This document shows positions 27,601-37,239 of a DNA stretch of 64,000 bases, piece by piece. The position numbers and the translations under genes are program-made. The stretch is from Symsagittifera roscoffensis. Taxonomy: Eukaryota > Xenacoelomorpha > Acoela > Convolutidae. The notes below the pieces were generated by a model. The model saw only the letters and a list, made by a program, of their open reading frames with translations. It searched no databases and was not told the DNA's origin. Location: the NCBI RefSeq assembly GCF_963678635.1, contig NC_087071.1:25555821-25619820 (forward strand), read 5' to 3'. Position 1 is the stretch's first letter; every line of letters starts with the position of its first letter.

Positions 27601-29627
27601 TCCTCTTCGCGACGCAGACGCTCCTCCTCCTCGCGACGCAGACGCTCCTCCTCCTCGCGACGCAGACGCTCCTCCTCCTCGCGACGCAGGCGTTCCTCTT
27701 CCTCGCGACGCAGACGCTCCTCCTCCTCACGACGCAGACGTTCCTCTTCCTCGCGACGCAGACGTTCCTCCTCCTCGCGACGCAGTCGTTCCTCCTCCTC
27801 GCGACGCAGACGTTCCTCCTCCTCGCGCCGCAGACGTTCCTCTTCCTCGCGACGCAGACGTTCCTCCTCTTCGCGACGCAGACGTTCCTCCTCCTCGCGG
27901 CGCAGACGCTCCTCCTCCTCGCGACGCCAACGTTCTTCTTCTTCAATTCTTTCCTGCTCAAGTCGTTTTCTCTCAGATTCAATTCGCTCCTGCATTTGTT
28001 TTCGTCGCTTCTGCTCGGCAATTCGTTTTTCCTCCTCGGCTTTCTGACGTTCTTCTTCCATTCGAATTTCTTCTTCCAACATCCGCTGCTCTTCAAGAAG
28101 TCGCCTCTCGTTATCCAGACGACGCTGCTCGGCAAGTTGTTGCTCCTGGCTCATGACTCTCTGAATAGGTGGTGCCTTGAGAACATCAACAGATTCCATC
28201 TTTTTCAAGGAAACATGATTATCTTTTTTAGTTTGACTACAGTCATCATGCAGACTTTGATCACCAGCAGATCCGAAAAACTTGGACACTTGGTTTGAAA
28301 CTTCGGCTAGAGATTTCTCGACTTCGGGGTTCCGAGATGTCGAATCAACTCGTGAGTTATTCCCACGAGTCGGCGATGAAGCACGTGAGGTTTCCCTTGA
28401 TGGGTTCTTAGAACCAGTACTGTTAGGGTTTTCTGATTCCATCATGACGCTTAAAATTTGTTCAACCTCAGTTTTAGACAACCCATTCACTGCAGTCTCG
28501 TCTAAACCCATGGTTGATAACTTCGACTTTTCAGATTTTGTCAAAGAATCCCAGACGCTTTTCGCAGGCGCCGCATGTTTGGGTTCGGTTGTCACTGGAA
28601 TCACTGGGTTCAGAGATTGGACTTTTTGAACGTTTTCCATTCCAGTCGAAATCAGATTGTTCATTTTCCCTTGCAACACAGCAGTTGGATTGTCAATTCC
28701 AGTAATAGACTTTGATAATTCATTTGTCTTTTTGAAAAGATTTGAACTGTCAAAAGAAAGGGTCGATTTGTCTTCGATTTTTGATGTCTTGGCTGGGGTT
28801 ACATTGGGAAGCTGCTTTTCGCCCATGCCACCTCGTAGACCGCTTTTGTTACTTACAGTTCCTGAGGATCCCTTAATGCTACTGTTAGCTTGAGGACCTA
28901 AAGCGGCAGCTGTTTTTTGGGCACTTTTCTGTTTCTGCAGATCCTGTTTTGGAGGTTCTTTAGCTTCAACTGACTGATTATTAACCGATGCAATTTTCGC
29001 AATCTCTTTTGGACTCAAATGCATCAAATCAGACTGAGCTAACCCCGGAATATCGACAATTTGAGACAACAACATTGATTCAATGCAGGGACCTGCACTT
29101 AAGTCAATTCCTCCCTTTTCTTGGTGCTTCATTTCAGCGTGAACAGCCGCAATTTGAACCAATTCGAACTTCGAAAGGCCTTCCAATTCTTTCGCGTTAA
29201 GGCCTAAATGGTCGATTAAAAGCTTTTCTTGCGTATTCCATGGACCATTGTCAGCCTGCTGTTCTGCGCTCATCGGCTCGTTTCTCGGTCCCGTTGCTGG
29301 AGACGGATCCCGCGATGTTGTTCGCGACGACGAAACACTTGCATATGGTCGACGAGAAGCTCCACCGGCGTTTGTGTTAGCTCGGTTTCCCGGTTCCTGG
29401 CTTCTTCCACGACCGGCTGAGGGTAAGTTTTGGTTGGTTAAAACATTATTCGGGTTCCGGGGTACATGACCCGGTGACGAGTTCCTGGAAACATTGGCGC
29501 TTGCGGGACGTTGCTGCTTTCCGGCAGCTCGAGGCAAAGTTTGTGGATTTTGTGCGGGTATTGTTTCGTCAATAGCAATGTTTTCACTCACAAAATCAGA
29601 GATGCTCTTTGTAAAAGAACTGAACAT
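1361..29627 (-). CDS. PCLO/Fife: Piccolo/Fife/Clarinet-family presynaptic active-zone scaffold, whole gene span (3' end outside window)
   Basis: Eight coding exons on the minus strand join in phase to about 4,070 residues: 29627-24367, 17580-17367, 15246-15058, 14871-14800, 14670-14641, 14561-14483, 13462-10587 and 4855-1361. Domain order is a disordered N-terminus with a long Glu/Arg helix (about residues 550-780), an eight-cysteine FYVE-like zinc finger (about 1784-1834), Ser/Gln/Pro-rich linkers and one PDZ domain (about 3805-3897). Known of the family: Piccolo, Fife, Clarinet and RIM proteins organise the presynaptic active zone, tether vesicles and place calcium channels; the zinc finger and PDZ bind partners, and C2 domains follow the PDZ. 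No C2 is visible here because exon 8 ends in a GTAAGT donor and later exons lie left of position 1. Exact orthology (Piccolo against Fife) is inference; the family assignment rests on the zinc finger plus PDZ and is firm. Confidence 0.88.
5558..5981. mobile_element. hAT-superfamily MITE, full copy with 8-bp target duplication
   Basis: The ends are CAGGGGCGGAT and ATCCGCCCCTG; the flanks are GTAAGGCC on both sides (5550-5557 and 5982-5989), a perfect 8-bp target-site duplication. CAG-ended terminal repeats with 8-bp duplications define hAT transposons. At 424 bp with no transposase frame it is non-autonomous. Internal landmarks are GGCGCCTTTGGCGCC (palindromic) and a GAGCGCGCGC block. Confidence 0.92.
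6026..6286. mobile_element. Inverted-repeat element with C/G homopolymer arms
   Basis: GGATCTTGTTAACTA followed by a C run on the left is mirrored by a G run followed by TAGTTAACAAGATCC on the right, about 260 bp end to end. Another GTTAACAAGAT lies inside (6065). No target duplication is evident. A small MITE-like element is the simplest reading. Confidence 0.55.
7145..7577. mobile_element. hAT-type MITE, decayed copy
   Basis: Same order of blocks as the copy at 16519 (GATTTTTCGAGCTCTCC, TTTTTCGGCGCGCGC, ATATTGGCG, AAATCCACCGCTGCC at the end) but with many substitutions. It contains GGTTCGAATCC, which resembles a tRNA B box but is not in a tRNA. Confidence 0.7.
8293..9021. mobile_element. 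Tc1/mariner-like palindromic element, copy A
   Basis: The right end reads AAATCAGCACTGTA; the left end is a decayed inverse. Almost the whole 729 bp is two inverted arms (for example GGCTTTGTTTAGTC at 8480 against GACTAAACAAAGCC at 8814). Ends of CAGTGCTGA type next to TA are those of Tc1/mariner elements. No transposase frame. Confidence 0.78.
10587..13462 (-). CDS. PCLO/Fife: Scaffold gene exon 7: Ser/Tyr/Gln-rich linker
   Basis: The exon has 958 codons after two bases that complete Glu from exon 6, and ends ...YDPFKNE before GTACGA, phase 0. It is low-complexity and probably disordered: a Tyr/Asp-rich patch (about 12880-13000), acidic patches, a proline run (APPPPPPITTS near 11790) and many Ser/Thr/Gln. 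Two spots look like short linear motifs, ESSEEEELSDFG and KRVKFLEKRTWSLPE. No folded domain was recognised. The frame continues upstream of the first possible start codon, so it is internal, not a separate gene. Confidence 0.85.
13451..13512 (-). repeat. Tandem 31-bp duplication that doubles the exon 7 splice acceptor
   Basis: The block TCTGCTGAGGCTCTAAAAAG plus the next bases through GTATACAG occurs at 13451 and again at 13482, period 31. Each copy holds a full minus-strand acceptor (ATACTTTTTAG then AGCCTCAGC). The proximal one (exon start 13462) keeps the frame. Using the distal one (13493) adds 31 nt, shifts the frame and meets a TGA soon after. Confidence 0.9.
13463..14482 (-). other. 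Intron 6 of the scaffold gene
   Basis: One kilobase of A+T-rich sequence. Next to the duplicated acceptor lies a copy (about 13505-13545) of a short dispersed repeat also found at 31963, 33743 and 53159. Plus-strand frames at 13834-14363 look like chance. Confidence 0.65.
14483..14561 (-). CDS. PCLO/Fife: Scaffold gene exon 6: charged Lys/Glu exon
   Basis: The acceptor is CATTTTAG, the donor GTAAGATG. Twenty-six codons plus one base begin LEKSQKELRKQNSTES and end in Lys-rich sequence; the final G joins AG of exon 7 to make Glu. The phase match with exon 7, independent of any homology, supports the model. Confidence 0.75.
14641..14670 (-). CDS. PCLO/Fife: Scaffold gene exon 5: 30-nt microexon
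   Basis: Thirty bases lie between TCTTTTTTAG and the strong donor GTAAGTGTG and encode SFFLDGDFLN. Phase 0-0, open in that frame. Microexons of this size are typical of neuronal genes and often alternatively spliced; here that is inference. Confidence 0.62.
14800..14871 (-). CDS. PCLO/Fife: Scaffold gene exon 4: 72-nt symmetric microexon
   Basis: It is flanked by ACGTTTTAG and GTATTTT. The 24 codons are open and begin DDFKSGAPKLDAALLF. Phase is 0-0, so the exon can be skipped without shifting the frame. Too short for homology; supported by splice signals, reading frame and its place between exons of matching phase. Confidence 0.65.
15058..15246 (-). CDS. PCLO/Fife: Scaffold gene exon 3: end of zinc finger (RKEWLCLYC) and linker
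   Basis: The acceptor is CGCTTTTTCAG; the exon starts RKEWLCLYCHKG. The Lys-Glu-Trp-Leu-Cys-x2-Cys signature is the closing cysteine pair of Piccolo/Bassoon-type fingers. The remaining residues are Ser/His/Asn-rich. The exon is 63 codons with phase 0 on both sides when the donor GTCGGT after 15058 is used; that donor is weaker than a GTAAAA further on, but the latter gives a stop in the next exon. The acceptor and zinc finger are secure; the 3' end is less so. Confidence 0.8.
15247..17366 (-). other. Intron 2 of the scaffold gene
   Basis: 2.1 kb between the two halves of the zinc finger. It contains a full hAT-type MITE (16519-16954); otherwise no feature was recognised. Confidence 0.7.
16519..16954. 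mobile_element. hAT-superfamily MITE, full copy
   Basis: The left end is CAGGGGCGAGTA, the right end AATCCGCCCCTG. Flanks are AGTACGAT (16511-16518) and AGTAGGAT (16955-16962), a 7-of-8 target duplication. Opposite in orientation to the copy at 5558. 436 bp, no coding capacity. Confidence 0.92.
17367..17580 (-). CDS. PCLO/Fife: Scaffold gene exon 2: first part of zinc finger
   Basis: The exon begins at 17580 after TTTTTACAG and ends at 17367 before GTAGGA, phase 0. After a Gln-rich stretch it carries three of the four cysteine pairs of a FYVE-like zinc finger (CIQC, CASC, CLQC), about 1784-1815 in the joined protein. The fourth pair is on exon 3. Splitting a zinc finger across an intron is common; the joined order C-x2-C four times is that of Piccolo, Bassoon, RIM and rabphilin fingers. 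In those families the finger binds small GTPases or synaptic partners such as PRA1; here that is inference. Confidence 0.87.
18580..18616. repeat. TG dinucleotide microsatellite
   Basis: About 18 TG units with one C interruption near the end (TGTGCGTGTG). Likely length-polymorphic. Confidence 0.95.
19120..19560. repeat. Dispersed repeat with ATTTGTGG-ACCTGATTTTG core
   Basis: The core TTATTTGTGGAACCTGATTT recurs with changes near 49510, 52730 and 63650, followed by a lysine-codon-like A-rich stretch. Upstream similarity extends to the AAAGTCATAGTA block (19180) against GACAGTCATAGTA (49300). An old transposon family with unknown ends. Confidence 0.5.
20257..20694. mobile_element. CCGGG-ended inverted-repeat element, short copy
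   Basis: The left end is CCGGGCTGACC then CATAGACCAAAAATGCTTAT; the right end is GACTAGCACTTTTGGTCAAC then CTGGG. The arms repeat CATACAATTCC-type motifs in both directions. Same family as 30824-31614. MITE-like; target duplication not recognised. Confidence 0.7.
21039..21390. mobile_element. Tc1/mariner-like element, single arm (partial)
   Basis: Begins TACAGTGCTGACTCAAATTG and follows the left arm of the 51342 and 61627 elements through TTACACAGCCCAACAAA. The second arm is not found. A solo arm or deletion derivative. Confidence 0.7.
24367..29627 (-). CDS. PCLO/Fife: Scaffold gene exon 1: N-terminus, repeated GLS motif and Glu/Arg helix
   Basis: This is one open exon of 1,753 codons plus two bases. 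It starts at the ATG at 29627 (MFSSFTKSISDFVSEN), a likely amphipathic N-terminus; no in-frame exon upstream was recognised. It ends at 24367 before GTAAGA, leaving AG to pair with T of exon 2 (Ser). Residues 139-170, 190-220, 365-395 and about 1020-1050 carry four diverged copies of a motif, GL-x-GLS-x2-E-x2-I-x2-VM. Residues about 550-780 are almost only Glu, Arg and Leu in REEEERLR octads, a heptad-free charged helix of the single-alpha-helix type. The rest is Ser/Asn/Gln-rich and probably disordered. A 488-codon antisense frame (26690-28156) is a by-product of the repeat. Confidence 0.88.
27361..27935 (-). repeat. 24-bp coding minisatellite (REEEERLR octads) inside exon 1
   Basis: About two dozen near-identical 24-bp units lie head to tail, each encoding an eight-residue Glu/Arg/Leu unit with occasional changes (Leu to Val, Glu to Lys). 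The reading frame is kept because the unit is a multiple of three. Diverged Glu/Arg-rich sequence continues on both sides (to about 27250 and 28120). The E-to-R spacing of i to i+4 is what stabilises isolated charged helices. Unit number is likely to vary between individuals and to be collapsed or expanded in assemblies. Confidence 0.93.
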
Positions 29628-30823
29628 TGTGCTTCAAATGTTCGAGCCTTATTTGAAAACAAAATTAAAACATTTTTTGAAGATTTACGCTGAAATTTAA
29701 CAATTCATTGATGTAAGGTTACTGTAACTGCTTTAATATTCAATTTAAACAAAAATAAGTCTAGCAGGTCTGTTAGTAAATTGGGTCAATTTGGGTCCAT
29801 TTTTATATTCAGCCGACCAAAAAGCTATCACATAAGACTTCCGTTTTTACGGTCCCGCAGACGAGAATTGTTATTCATGTAATAAAAGAACGGCTGAAAA
29901 CAAATTTAGACGGCAGCATTAACTGCATATGGGGTCAATTTTGGCCATCAAATTTGAATAGATAAGAAGAAAAGTACACCGATATCTTGAGCTTCCGTGT
30001 GCGTTGTTAGGAAGCGTAATTAATCAATTCTTTCCCCGTGAATCGGGCCCTGATTCAAATAAGGGGAAATTTGTTCAACTCGTACACACAACGGATGATT
30101 TAACCAGAAAATATATATCTACCACGTAAAATAATGGTACGATGTATGAAAGAAAAAAATAGAATTTAGACTAGCGATGCTCGGTTATAACCAGAATTAA
30201 GCGTATGGTTAGACGGAATCTACGTATTTATGCATAGAGGTAGAAAGGTATATGTACCTGGCTAAAAATATGAAATAAGAGCAATATGTTAAGAGCAACA
30301 AGAGAAAAGTGAATGCATATTCAACGTGTAACGTTCGCTTATAGCCTCAAGCAGAGCAGGAAAAAAATGGTTGCGTTCCTGAATTTGTTTAAGGGAAAAA
30401 AGCGAAAGAATTTGTTCAATGGTGCAGCAAAAAATTGTGTTTTGTTTAGAGCGTAGATGAAAATTTCTCAACGATACCTTTCAAACATACAGAGCAATCA
30501 AGAGAAAACAGAAATGAGTTTGCATGACTCAGTAAAACTATCATGAAACTTATTTATCTGTGGCTACTTGATTGATTTTTAAAAATTAATGAGAATTTTG
30601 ACAAAGAAAACTTGGTTATATCATTCTCCTGATAAATCGGCTAAGTGCACTACATTTTCAAATGCTACCATTTTGAAGGTAAATATCAAAGGTAGCAGCA
30701 AAAATCACGCACGTATTCATTGAAGTCACTGAACAAAAAAATCAAAGCACGGCAAATCACGGCAGTAAAGTGATTTTCAAAAACAAAGAGTTCTTCAAAG
30801 TATAAACTAACAAAAATGACTCA

Positions 30824-31614
30824 CCCGGGTTCACCTCCATAGACCAAAAATACTAATCATACAATTCCATAAACTAAGTCTATGAAAAAATACGAATCAT
30901 ACAAATTTCATACATTTTGCTAAGATAGTGTCATTGAATTTTCGAAAAATTTTTCTCTTGTTTTGGCATAAAATTCGTTGTATCGTAGTAAATAAAAAAG
31001 AAAAACTTTTTGTCAAAAAAATGCTAATCATACAATTTCCATATATGGAAAATGTATGACTAGCATTTTTTTGATGGCGACGACAAAAATTTTTCAAAGT
31101 ATTTTCGAACTTGCCCCCAAAAACCTTTTTGTGTTTTTTTCAACCGCAATTTGATTTTCGTACTCCAACAAACATTTTTTGAAAAAAAAATTTTGCATCC
31201 AAAAATTAATTTTTTTGTCTGTATAACGTAGTCCTGGATATACTTATATTGGATTTTTTTTCCTTTTCTATTCATAACTTTTTTCAAACAGAATTAAAAC
31301 ATTTCAGGCTGTTTCCAATGCACTTTTAATGCGAGACGGCCAAACCTTTGGTTACTACATTTGAGCAACCAATGTTTATGTAATTTGTGTTCGGTTACGA
31401 ACACAACCAAAAAAAATTTGAGAAATTAAAAAGTAAAAAATCAATATTTTTGGTTTATGGAAAAAAGCTAGTCATACAATTTCCATATATGAAAAAATAC
31501 TAATCATAGACCTTTCATGCAATTTTCTGTACTTATGGAATTGCATAAAAAGTGTATGACTAGCATTTTTCCATATATAAAAATTGTATGACTAGCATTT
31601 TTGGTCAACCCGGG
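30824..31614. mobile_element. CCCGGG-ended inverted-repeat element, long copy
   Basis: Left end CCCGGGTTCACC, then CATAGACCAAAAATACTAAT; right end GACTAGCATTTTTGGTCAAC then CCGGG. An internal palindrome lies around 31050 (ATGCTAATCATACAATTTCC against its inverse). It is 790 bp, about 350 bp longer than the 20257 copy owing to extra middle sequence. No coding capacity. Confidence 0.75.
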
Positions 31615-34199
31615 CAGTTATCAGACTGACTATGCTACAAAATTTGAATTAAAAAAAAACTAATCCAGAGTCCCAATAAACTGAAAACAAATCGGATCGA
31701 CCACTTAAAGTGGGAAAAAACTTTGTATCCGGTAGTGTTTTAATTTATTCCGCGCAAAACAAATCCACAAATAAACATGGAAATAGATTGAGTAATTTAT
31801 GAAAAACGAACCCATTTAGTCGCGAGTTGCTCAACTTTTAGATTATTTAGTTTAAAAATTTGCTTTTTTTTTAAAATTTTGGAAGCAACCGAAGCAATAG
31901 CTCAAACAAAACTGAATAAAGCTTTAAGTAATTTAGATTTTAGCTGCAGATAAATAACTTTTTACACAGAGGCGAATTGCACTTCGCATACACAAGCAAA
32001 AATATGACCGATAACGCTACTGGGAAAAACTGAATGAATAAAACTTTGAGTCTACAAAACTTCTTAAGCGACGCACGCCAATTATGAGTCTACATAATTG
32101 CTAAGTGACGCAAGCTAATTACGACGCATTGGCAGTACCAGTTAATTTGAAAAAAAACGAACTGTAAGATGCCTCAATTTATAGAGCTGACGCATTTTAA
32201 CTAGTATACGAAAAAGTTCATTAAAAACATCCAACCCTGCCCAGGTTTGAACCCTCTTAATTTGCTGCGGATCTCCTTTTCTACCTCTACACTACATATC
32301 CATGATACCTTGAAGCTAAAGTGCTATTTGTAATATAATAGTCTGTGTTAATATCCTTAGCATTGGCTGTACTTAATAGCTGATTATTGATCAAAATGAA
32401 CACTTTTAAAATGAAAACATTTTGTCGCAACAATATTTGCGGCGCAACAATATTTGCGACTTAGGTTGGAAAAAACAGAGTTCTTACTATCACACAAGCT
32501 TTGCTTGTGTAAGTAGAACATTGATTTACCAAGGCAGGGCAGCGGCCACTGAAAACATTTTAGTGCACTCAAATAGACTTGAAAAATTATGACATCATTC
32601 AAACATAACTAAAAGTTCATTCAAAAACTAACTTACTAAACATTATTTCTTTTTGTTCGTTGACGATTGAAAAGTTTTGCATAAAACTAACTTAAGAAAA
32701 CTGGATTAAGAACAATCGACTTTTATTCTGCTTGAAAAACTTTTGAGAATCTAATTTTCAGTCAAATACGTTTTTTCATGCAATTCGTAATTCTTTATTG
32801 GAGCGCGTAGATTGATTTCCATTTGCTGAAGAAAATAGAACACGAATTTTTCAAAATCATCTACCGCTAAAACAAATGTTTTTTTTTCGGAACCTTGGAA
32901 CTTACAAAAAACAACATATTACGTTCAAGTTCTCTAAAATTCAAAATCACTTCATGAAGTAGGCCAAACAGAAAAAACTGGACACATAGGTATTTCATGA
33001 TGCCACTAAAACACAAATTCAAATCCACTTTCGAACCTTCATTCAATCTTTCGCGCCTTTTGCAGTTTCATATTTGGAAAGCTTAATTGCCCTTCTTTTT
33101 TGCCAATGAGCTTCAGTTGATTTTCAAATTCAAACCGCCAAAGGCGAAATTAAAGTTTAAGACTCTTCGTGAAAAAAAACCACACCATATTCATATTGTC
33201 TTCAATACGTTTATTGACAATCAACAGCAAAAAAAAATTTGAAAAAATTAAACAAAAACTACACCTGATACCACTACCGCGTAGGCGTTATCTATCTCTA
33301 TCAGCAATATCTCTGCTCACTTTTGGTTTATATTCACTCGTTCCTGGCAAATTGGTCAAAATTGGAAAATTATAGACAAAAAATTAGGCATTCATTAACT
33401 TTAGATCAATTGACAGCTACAATTTTAACAATCAAATGATATTTCCAGTTGTATCTTCATCGCAATTATCACTTGTTTTTGGTTGCAGCGGCATCAGTTA
33501 GATCATTACCCTGATAACAGTTCATACTGTTAAAACAATTAATACAAATGATCAAAAAATCTGCCAATAAGAAATTATTTCAATGTTATTCAGTGATCAA
33601 AAATTTAAGAAATAAAGGTGATCACAAAAAAAAAATTAAACAACAATCCATCTTTTGACACTCAAATGGTTCAAAAAAGTAAATATTGCAAATCACACTC
33701 AAGCGAAGTTTTCATTTATGAAAAAGAAAAGCCTATCCTTTACACACAGAGGCGAAGCTGCGCTTCCCAAACAAAAGCGAGGAAAATGCAAAGAAGATCT
33801 CTGAACAGGCAAAACAAAGTGAAATAAGGAAAAGGTTAAAAAGACACCTTGAGAAACTTTTTTGCGAGGATTAGGAGTAACACGTTTTCTTATCTGCTTC
33901 TTGACCGCTTTTTTTTTACTAACACTAACCACCAATAAAGCAGCTGCAGTTTTTATTAAATTGCCAATACGATGCAGGAAAAACTCGACCAAAAAAACTG
34001 TAACTATTTCAATGTTCCGGATTTGGATCTCCTACCTGTTGATTAGTATTTCCATTTCCTCGCAATCGCGCCACGGACGCTTGGAAGAAAAACAGGTTGC
34101 CCAGCTTATGCTAGATTCACATGCGTAATTTTGAAAGTTTCAAAAATGGACTTAACGCAAAACCCTGGTAATTTTTCTGCTTAAGAAGTGGATTAGCTG

Positions 34200-34800
34200 C
34201 ATATTTAAAGAAAAAACTGCAAATTGATCTTTCAATTGAATTCTTTATCTCAGATTTGGCTGGGTAGTTTTTGAAAAAAAAATTGAAAAATACTCCAAAA
34301 AACGATCAAAAATTGAAAAAGTTTTCTTTTCCTAAATTCATGGACTTTTCCGATGTCAATATCGGCTTTTCTACAAAACAAATAAGTCAAAATAGATTCC
34401 ACGGGAAAAATTTTGTTCCTGTACGATGTTACTTTGAATGAATTATCAACCTCAGAATCAGCAGGTTCGTTTTAGAAGAAAAAAAGAAGTTTCCAAAAAC
34501 GGGCAAAGTTTCAAAAACTGTACATTTTCTAAGGCCATTTTTTTCAAACTTCAGGGCATAACCGCTTGCGCAGGGAAAAGTTGCATACCACGTTTTTTTC
34601 CCGGTTGAACTCTTATTCTCCGATTCGCCAGGGTAGTTTTTGACAAAAGTCAAAAAAATTTAAAAATTAACCAATATGTCAAAAAATGGGCTTGTTTGAG
34701 CCATAACTTTCTTTTTTCGAATTTAGGGATTAGCCACTTGAGAAAAAGAGACTCCAATAGTTAGTTTTTTAGTTTAAACGTTCATCTCAGATTTGATATT
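34200..34800. repeat. Diverged repeat block (family of 55.7-56.8 kb)
   Basis: Units of roughly 180-200 bp share CCGCTTGCGCAGGGAAAAG, GGTAGTTTTTGA and TCAAAAA motifs, in the same order as the longer block at 55690-56760. No terminal repeats recognised. Confidence 0.5.
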
Positions 34801-37239
34801 TGAGAAAATGAACAAATTCAAAATCAAATAAGTCAAAAATCTCCCTACTGAAACTTTCGCAAGCCGTAGAGCGTGGTGTAAACTGAAAAGAGACTAGCAA
34901 AAATGCAGGCAAATAGAATAGCAGCCAATTTTTTCAATGACCCCATTGTTTTGAAAATTGGTTCAATAGTTTTTGCAAAAAATTGAAATTTTTGCGAAAA
35001 GTTCAAAAAATTTTTAAAGGGTTGCAAAAAAAAATTAACAAATAATTTAGCCAACTAAGCAAAAAATCCAGAAACTAAATGGAGAAAAAAAAAGAAAACA
35101 AAGTTTTTGTTTCAAAACCACAATGGTTGCATAATTCCGTACTATTTGCGCAGCAATTGGCATTAATTGATATTTTTCAGGATTTTTTTGGCTCTCAGTT
35201 ATTTTATTTTTGCTAAATAGTCAGCATTGTGACTGGAATATTTCATTGTTTCATTTAGATACAAACATTTTTCACCGGAAACTGCATTCAAAAATTGACC
35301 AAAAATATGAAGGATCATCTCGACCAGCCTCAAAAAAAGTACCAATTTGATTTGGTAACAACCACTACAAAATCAACACGAATAGCTAGTTACTGCACAA
35401 ACAATTTTAAAATGCCAACCGTCCACCAAAAACGAAACCTTTCAAACGTACAGAGCGAGCAACAGAAAAAAATCAAAAGAAAAAAGAAGCGAAGTTGCAT
35501 ACCTAATAAAAGTCGTCATGACACTTATGTATCTGTAACTATTATTATAATAATAACTTAAGTTATTTTAAAAGTTTTTGACAAAAGTAAAATCATATAT
35601 TTTCCCTGCTTCCATTTTGAAGGTAAATATCAAAAGATGCAGCAAAAATAACATACTCAGTGAATTTGGGTTTGTTCGTGTGAACTGATTGAATAAAAAT
35701 ATCAAATTTAATTTTAAAGAATTAAACAGATTTTCAAAAACAAACAGAATCTTAAAACAAACCGAACAAAATGATTTCGATATCAGATTGACATCCTTGT
35801 AACAATTAACTGTAAAAAACATAATCAATAGTCTTAAGAAGCCAAAGTTGAATTTAATCCGGAGGGCCCTTAAAATTGAGGGGAAACCTCTGTGTTCGGA
35901 TGTGTTGGAGTTTTTATCCCCCCAAAATCAGGCACCCTAAAAGTTTATGGGAATGAGTTGAGTGACATATGACATTACATTTTTCAGTCGTGAATCATTG
36001 ATATTTAAAAAATCATTGATAAGTTGCTGAAATCCAAGAATATACGGTGATTTTGTGTTCAATTTGAAAAAAAAACATTGCGAGCAAGTCAACAACGCAA
36101 AAAAACCCTCAAATAAGCAAATAAAAACACTAATTAATTTTTTCAAAAACTATATTTTCAATAAAATGAAGCGTTTCGCTCAACTACAAAAAAGTACAGC
36201 AAAACTTTCATTAAAAACGACGAAAAAAAATTACAGGACCAGCGTCACTTTTCATGTTTTTTCCTCACCAACTCTATTCTGAACCAATTGCATAAAAACA
36301 GAAGCAAATTTCCGATCAAAGCAGTAACGCAAAAATTACGTTTCAGCTGTGGAAAACTAGTTTTTGACTTTTTTTTTGTAATTAGTTTCTGCAAAAAAAA
36401 GCAGTCAAACCACTAAAAAGATTGTTCTAGTAAAAATTAAGGATACCAGCTCAAACAACAACCCAAAAAAAACCGACAACATTTCTCCATTCCAAAATTA
36501 CCGAAACTACTGTGGTCGAAAATATCTGTGCTAATTGCACAGCAGCCGGCCAGTCTTGTTTTTTCTCAAGTTTTTTTTGGATAAAGGAAGTTTCTGCTAA
36601 AAGATCAGGATTTTAACGAGAACAACCCGAGGAGACATTCCATTGTATCCTTTAATTACAAAAAAAAAATACTCTAAAATATGCATGCGAAATGTGACCA
36701 AAAGTTTGCAGGACCATTGTCAGCTTTTATGTTGTTTCCTCAGAAATCAGTAATGAAAGAAATTTCTAATCAAAAACATTTTATTACAAGAAGAATAGCT
36801 GGGTATGAAACATAGTTTTTCGAATGTATAATCGTTGCGGAAAAAGTCGAAAGGTTTTTTTTTTTAAATTTTTTTCCAATTTTTAGATATATTTTGACAT
36901 TTGTTTTAAGCAATTGTAGTCTTCACGTGACTAAAATCAGTTGAAGTTTTTGAACAGAAATAATCAAAAAAAGTGTCGAACAAAAAAAAACTAATACGGT
37001 TAATGATCATAATTGAAGAAAGAATTAATTTTTAAGTGCAGCCTTATTCAAGACAGAAAGCAATTTTATTTGACTAATCACTCCACCGCCACAACTGACA
37101 TTTTTGTCAATGCCTTTACAATAAACAAGCTACAGCAAAATGCAAAACTTATCCTCGCAATGAGATTGAAACATAATCATTGAACGGAGTACCCGATTGC
37201 TTTTTAACTAATATAGAGGGTGCCCAAAATGGCTACTAT

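Noticed and set aside
26948-28135. 395-codon minus-strand frame (CVARRRS repeats)
   Set aside because: Alternative frame of the same repeat, overlapping exon 1.
26690-28156. 488-codon plus-strand frame rich in PPPRDAD repeats
   Set aside because: It is the antisense of the 24-bp Glu/Arg repeat in exon 1; repeats of a 3n unit keep all frames open. No start context, splice signal or homology.
32241-32294. tRNA gene on the minus strand
   Set aside because: A-box-like TAGTGTAGAGG and B-box-like GGTTCAAACC are spaced correctly, but D, anticodon and T stems do not pair. At best a decayed tRNA-derived element.
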